A stretch of 11,901 nt of DNA, from NCBI GenBank assembly GCA_946803715.1, contig CAMPET010000029.1, positions 199,851 to 211,751 of the forward strand. Direction: 5' to 3'. This document shows, in pieces, positions 1 to 5,588 of this stretch. Origin of the DNA: Beroe ovata. Taxonomy: Eukaryota > Ctenophora > Nuda > Beroida > Beroidae. A model generated the notes under the pieces. The model had not been told where the DNA came from, did not search any database, and was given only the letters and a program-made list of their open reading frames with translations. Position 1 is the stretch's first letter; every line of letters begins with the position of its first letter. A program made the position numbers and the translations under genes.

Positions 1-53
<53 letters not shown>
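1..53. repeat. (GTA)n microsatellite
   Basis: About 17.5 uninterrupted GTA units start at the window edge, so the true length is unknown. Confidence 0.97.
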
Positions 54-54
<1 letters not shown>

Positions 55-360
55 TGAGAACATTTCAGACACACCTAGCCTGCTGCAGCGTGAGTGCGTC
101 TGTCCCGGTCATTGTGTGTGTGTGTGGGAATGCGTGTATTGAGTAGTGAGTGACAGCAAAGAATTTAGTTGTGGAAATTGTCAGAGAGTGCATTCTTGAG
201 GAGAACAATTTTGTTTTTAAAGATCAACTCACAGGAATGAAAGGAAATTCTTGAGAAGAGTAAAAGTTGTGGATTTGAAAAAACTCACTTCAGAATCGGA
301 AGTATTATGGTACCTAATACGTCATAGTATAGAGCATTATATGTCTGAGTTATTACTGAC
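1..360. other. ACSL intron, part; no coding seen
   Basis: On the transcript this is the start of the intron after GYGQTE. It holds a perfect (GTA)n microsatellite at 1-53 and a short GT run near 113-126. I find no ACSL C-terminal motif on the minus strand here. Confidence 0.6.
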
Positions 361-508
361 CTTGGTTATTCTCAGTGAGGTATCCCATTTCTGGCACTGA
401 TTCAAGTTTCACGACAACATTGGGAACTACACCCCCTATACACCCTCCCCTATAGTCACCAGGAATAGATACGATACAACATCCACAGCACTCAGTCTGA
501 CCATAGCC
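361..508 (-). CDS. ACSL: ACSL exon 9 (GYGQTE), gene continues off the window
   Basis: The exon has 148 nt (49 codons plus one base), acceptor atcttcacag/GGC and donor CAAG/gtcagt, phase 1 out. It starts with GYGQTE, the A5 motif that contacts AMP, followed by CCGCCIVSIPGDYRGGCIGG, then a block ending VPNVVVKLESVPEMGYLTENNQG. That matches the ACSL PGDW..GHVGxPxxxNxxKLxDVxxMNY..NxGE block. The remaining C-terminal exons, including the hinge and catalytic-lysine lid, are not in positions 1-360. Confidence 0.94.
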
Positions 509-3500
509 CTGTGAAGATACGTGTTATCATGTTCACGCTAACACCACTAGTTCACTCTAACACCACCAGACTAACAGTTAACACCTCTAACAATACTGCA
601 CTAACACCACTTCAATAACCTCACAAACCACTGCTCTAACCTCACACACCACTGCACTTACCTCTAACAACACTGCACTAACCTCTTACAACACTGCACT
701 AACCTCTTACAACACTGCACTGCACTAACCTCTTACAACACTGACCTCTTGCACCACTAACATTATAGCACCACTACATTAATATAACCACTACATTAAT
801 ATAACCACTACATTAATATAATCTCTACATTAATATAACCACTACATTAATATAACCTCTAACACACGACTAACCTCTAACACCACTGCACCGAGAGCTG
901 CTCTGAAGAACTGGAGGACCTCATATTTGAAAGGAGCGGCACCACACGGCATCAGTCTCACTCGACCTCCCAGCATCTTTTGAATCTGTGTGAGTGTCAC
1001 ACGATAAATGTCTCATAAGTCTAAAAATTACTTAGTCTGAAATAGTAGTTTTTAAGTCGGTATTTCCAGCAAGTCTGAACATTGAAAGTCTTAGTAAGCT
1101 AGCAAGCGTGTTTCTCTGGTCATTGGCTCGAATCACGACGACGCTACTGCGACACCATTGCCACAGATGGCAATGCCATACCGGCGTCGCACCGACGTCA
1201 CTTGGCTTACACGTCCGGATTCGAGGCAATGACCATTTCTCTAGCTGGTTTATCCTAGTCTGACATAGGGACCAACGTGTCACTATAAGCAGGGCAGTGT
1301 TTATGGGAGAAACATAAGCAACTGTATCAGACCTTGCCGAAAATAGCGTAGTCCCACAGGGTATTATTCCTGATGATTCCCTTGTTCACAGCCGTCGTCT
1401 TGGTACCCAGTCCCCAGTTAAACAGATAACTCTTCACAGCACTTGACTGTACCTGTGACGGGGGGGGGGGGGGGGGGGGGNCTGGGTAAGGCAATTTTTG
1501 CAATTTTGAGTGCAACATGTTTTTGGGATTTTGCCTACTTCTTTTTGGAGAAAACAGGCTGCAAAATTAAAACTGATTATTTGCCCGATAAATAGGTCGA
1601 AGTTCTTTGAAAAAATATTAATTAATGACCTAATTAACCTAATTAAGGAGAATATCTCGTGTTCTGGAAAAGATAAGGAAGTTAATGCAACGGGACATGA
1701 TAGCTTGGTTTCAGTTTGATCCATTTGATGATGCTAGTTTAAAGTTTTCAAAAACTTAATTAGCTAATTAACCTAATTAGGGACAATATCTCGTGATTCG
1801 AAGCATGTATGCAGGTAATTTCAACGGGATATAATGGATTAGTTCCTTATGCGAATAATCAACGGCGATTTTCAATTCTTGGACCCAATTAGGTAATTGA
1901 ATAATTGACCAATTAATCATTCTGTCAAGATTTTTGCTCAAAGAGTCATTATTCGAAACTGGCTTTTCTTACAAATAAATAAATAATGAAAAAGAGTGAT
2001 ATTTTTCCCAAAACCAAATAAGATTTGGTTGTTTATGTCCGCAGCATCTGGCGTTCTTTACCTTAAAATCTAAGATATGAGAAAGAACGCGGCATACTTG
2101 ACAGACTGCCGCCACATCACTAGAAAAAGTTGTTCCGTTTCTACACGTGATGTGGCGGCAGTCTGTCAAGTATGCCGCGTTCTTTCTCATATCATAGATT
2201 TTAAGGGAAAGAACGCCAGATGCTGCGGACATAAACAACCAAATCTTATTTGGTTTTGGGAAAAATTTACTATCAATTTATTCATATACCGGCGTTTCCT
2301 GATAGAGTAGTGAAGTTCCAGCTACAGTATGCACGTATAAGTATTCGACATTATACAGGGTGTGTCAAAAAGGGGACAAAAGTTGATTTCCATATCTCAG
2401 CTTCTATTCGGAGTTTCCGGATGTAATGGGGGGTGTAGTAGGTACGGTACCGTCAATAAGTTTTTCCAACAAGATTTTCAAGTCCCTCACTCAAAAACTG
2501 TTTGAGTTATCAGCAAAAAACTTAAAAACTGACTTATCAGTTTTTCTTCATTTCAAACGTTGTCTATAACTCTCGTCGTATTTAGATGAAATTTGCAGCG
2601 CAGATAGACATCACTAACACCTACTTGCTCAAAAAATTTCAAGTATCTAACTCAATAAATGACGGTGGAATTAGCAAAAAAACAACAGAACTGCTTTTGT
2701 CAACTTCACTCATCAACATAACAATCCTCAACTATTCTAGAACAAATCCTGAAAATCTATCTCGAAAAACGTCGCAGATATGCAAGTTTTTGTAGAGCAC
2801 TCAGCACAAAGACACACTTATTTTTGACACACCCTATTATAAGAATTTCCCATCCGATTGGAATTCTGCTCAATAGAAAATGGCGAGATCCATTCGATTT
2901 ACTTATTTCACAGAGAGCAGTAACCTTCTTGCGTGTTCAAAGCAGTATTCATACAGAACCTACCGATTGACGTCACTGTACTATACTTGACGCTGTTCTT
3001 TCTCCTATATAATAGGTACACTGCACGCTGTACACTACCATACACCATTATCACTGCTTAATGTACACTACCATTATCAGTCCTTGTATACATCGTGTGT
3101 CATATGACACTGCAATAACCCGGCTCATAAATAATTTCACCAATTCGTCAGACCTTATCTGCTAAGATGAAGAGTGGAGTTTACATTGTAGCTCTCTCGC
3201 ATATGCTTGTAGATAATAAGCTAGTACAGACTGTCTACAGTGGACCGTGCTACTGTCTACAGTGGACCGTGCTACTGTCTACAGTGGACCGTGCTACTGT
3301 CTACAGTGGACCGTGATACTGTCTACAGTGGACCTTGCTACAGTATGCAAAGTGTGGTCACGGAACTCTCTATACCAGTGCACACCCACAACATCCAGTG
3401 CACACCACCCAACATCCAGTGCACNATGATTCGAGGTACACACGCGAAGATAGTCGGTTTTAGCTCCATAACATCCTCAACCAACTTCTTAACATCTCCC

Positions 3501-5540
3501 TGCCAGAATCCTATTCGACCACCAGCTTTCAGGATACAATACTGGGAGAGAGGGGCGCGGGTTAATGAGAGAGTGATTCGGCAATTTTGGCTAAATGTTC
3601 AAATTCCTTGTTCCTGATTTAGGTTGTTGTTAGGTTTTTACAGAGTTTACAATCAATTTATACAAATACCGTCGTTTTCCTACCTACAGTATGTAGGTAC
3701 GTATAAGTATTCAACACTATTTCAAGAATATCCCACCCCATTGGAATTCTGCTCGGTGTATACAATTGATAATGGCGAGAATGTTTGTTGTCAATGCACA
3801 CTGTCTGTCAATACTCATTAGGGAGTAGATCCACAGATCCATAGTCCATAGCGGTAACTTATTTCACGGAGAGCAGTAACCTTTGGCTAAACTTTCAGAT
3901 TTCTGAGTAACTGATTTCAAATCAATCTGAGTGTTAGAGGCTTACAGAATTTACTACTGTTAATTAACTTTGAGTTGGAGTACCTAGTGGGATGTTTTGT
4001 AGCAGTCGCAATTTACTGTCAATTTATTGATTATACCGGCGTTTCCTGATAGAGTAGTGAAGTTCCAGCTACAGTATGTACTATGTACGTATTCGACATT
4101 ATACAGGGTGTGTCAGAAAGGGGACAAAAGTAAATGTCCATATCTCAGCTTCTATTCGGAGTTTCCGGGTGAAATGGGGGGTGTAGTAGGTACCGTATCG
4201 TCAATAAGTTTTTCCAACAAGATTTTCAAGTCCCTCACTCAAAAACTGTTCGAGTTATCAGCAAAAAACTTGAAAACTGACTTTTCAGTTTTTCTTCATT
4301 TCAAACGCTGTCTATAACTCTCGTCGTGTGTATCCAACTCAATAAATGACGGTGGAATTAGCAAAAAACAACAGAATTGCTTTTGTCAACTTCACTCATC
4401 AACATAACAATCCTCAACTATTCTAGAACAAATCCTGAAAATTTATCTCGAAAAACGTCGCAGATGTGCAAGTTTTTGTAGAGCACTCAGCACAAAGATG
4501 TGAATGTTTACTTTTGTCCACTTATTTTTGACACACCCTATTATAAGAATTTCCCATCCCATTGGAATTCTGCTTATTTCACAGAGAGCAGTAACCTTCT
4601 TGCGTGTTCAAAGCAGTATTCATAGAGAACCTACCGATTGACGTCACTGTACAATACTTGACGCTGGTCTTTCTCCTATATAATAGGTACACTGCACGTT
4701 GTACACTACCATACACCATTATCACTGCTTGTACACTGCCATTATCAGTCCTTGTATGCATCGTGTGTCATATGACACTGCAATAAACCTGCTTATTTAT
4801 AATTTCACCAATTCGTCAGACCTTATCTGCTAAAATGAAGAGTGGAGTTTACATTGCAACTCTCTCGCATATGCTTGTTTATCAAGCTACAGTGAACCAT
4901 GCTACTGTCTGCAGTGGACCGTGCTACTGTCTACAGTGGACCGTGCTACAGTATGTAAAGTGTTGTCACGGAACTCTCTGTGCCAGTGCACACCACCCAA
5001 CATCCAGTGCACACCACCCAACATCCAGTGCACACCACCCAACATCCAGTGCACACCCCACCTGTACTCCACGCTCGAATGCGTGCGCAGCTGGCAAATA
5101 CGACACGGCGCAGTCTGTACTCTGGAAACAGTGACTGCCGAGAGATCTGTCCACTGCATACACGGTAGAAGTGATGGCGCCAATGGAAATCATGGCGCCT
5201 TTGGGGTCGCCTATTTGGGGGTAAAGGGGGTAACAAACAAAACGTTACCATGGTAACATACAATGCCATAACGACCATGTTGCTGCAGAGCAACAACAAC
5301 CCACTCAGAGCAACCTCAGTCGTTACAACACTGCTGTGTTACCATGGTTACCGATCCAGAGTGCTAACCTGGAGCTCTCGTTCGAAGACGTGCGAGGCGG
5401 GAAGGTACGAGATTGATACGTCATCGGGCACAAAGTCACACCAATCCAAACTGGCGGATACGGCATACGTTGTGGACGCCATAGCGGCGTTACTCAACAT
5501 GGCACCCTTTGGGAGACCTACGGGTAGACAACACATCGTG

Positions 5541-5588
<48 letters not shown>

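Larger units (their letters stand above)
2267..3424. repeat. Dispersed intron module, copy 1 (carries a MITE)
   Basis: This module matches 4012-5058 along its length and 3645-3893 in part. It starts with a TTTACTATCAATTTATT-like end, then TACCGGCGTTTCCTGATAG. A transposon insertion follows, then the ATTGGAATTCTGCTC and TTTCACAGAGAGCAGTAACC blocks, a 22-bp minisatellite and a CCAACATCCAGTGCAC repeat that ends at the N (3425). Compared with copy 2 it has a block of about 55-60 bp extra near 2582-2645. Confidence 0.9.
4012..5058. repeat. Dispersed intron module, copy 2 (carries a MITE)
   Basis: This is the second full copy of the 2267-3424 module, clearly alike but with indels. It ends in the 21-bp minisatellite that touches the donor of gate exon B. 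Together with copy 3 it makes up most of the 1520-bp ACSL intron between gate exon B and exon 6. Confidence 0.9.

Noticed and set aside
890-892. Alternative donor CTCG/gtgcag in ACSL exon 8
   Set aside because: It would leave phase 1, while the next exon needs phase 0. The downstream donor at 874 gives exact family spacing to GYGQTE.
1118-1234. tRNA gene or tRNA-derived SINE because of a GGCTCGAATC B-box-like motif
   Set aside because: There is no A box at proper spacing and no cloverleaf; the structure is better explained as an inverted repeat.
1032-1283. 83-residue minus-strand ORF
   Set aside because: It lies between two ACSL exons, spans a small inverted repeat and has no family likeness.
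1434-1724. ORFs with a polyproline run around the N at 1481
   Set aside because: The prolines come from the poly-C tract and the frame crosses an ACSL exon out of frame.
2077-2310. Open frames on both strands with nearly the same protein (MRKNAAYLTDCRHIT)
   Set aside because: They are the two arms of the 120-bp inverted repeat read in opposite directions, not genes.
3230-3339. Possible CRISPR-like direct repeats
   Set aside because: The 22-bp units touch each other without spacers, and the context is a eukaryotic intron; it is a minisatellite.
4835-5299. ORFs with CALDVGW-type repeats
   Set aside because: The C-terminal parts are read-through of the 21-bp minisatellite beyond the gate exon B donor. 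Only the 149-nt exon is coding.
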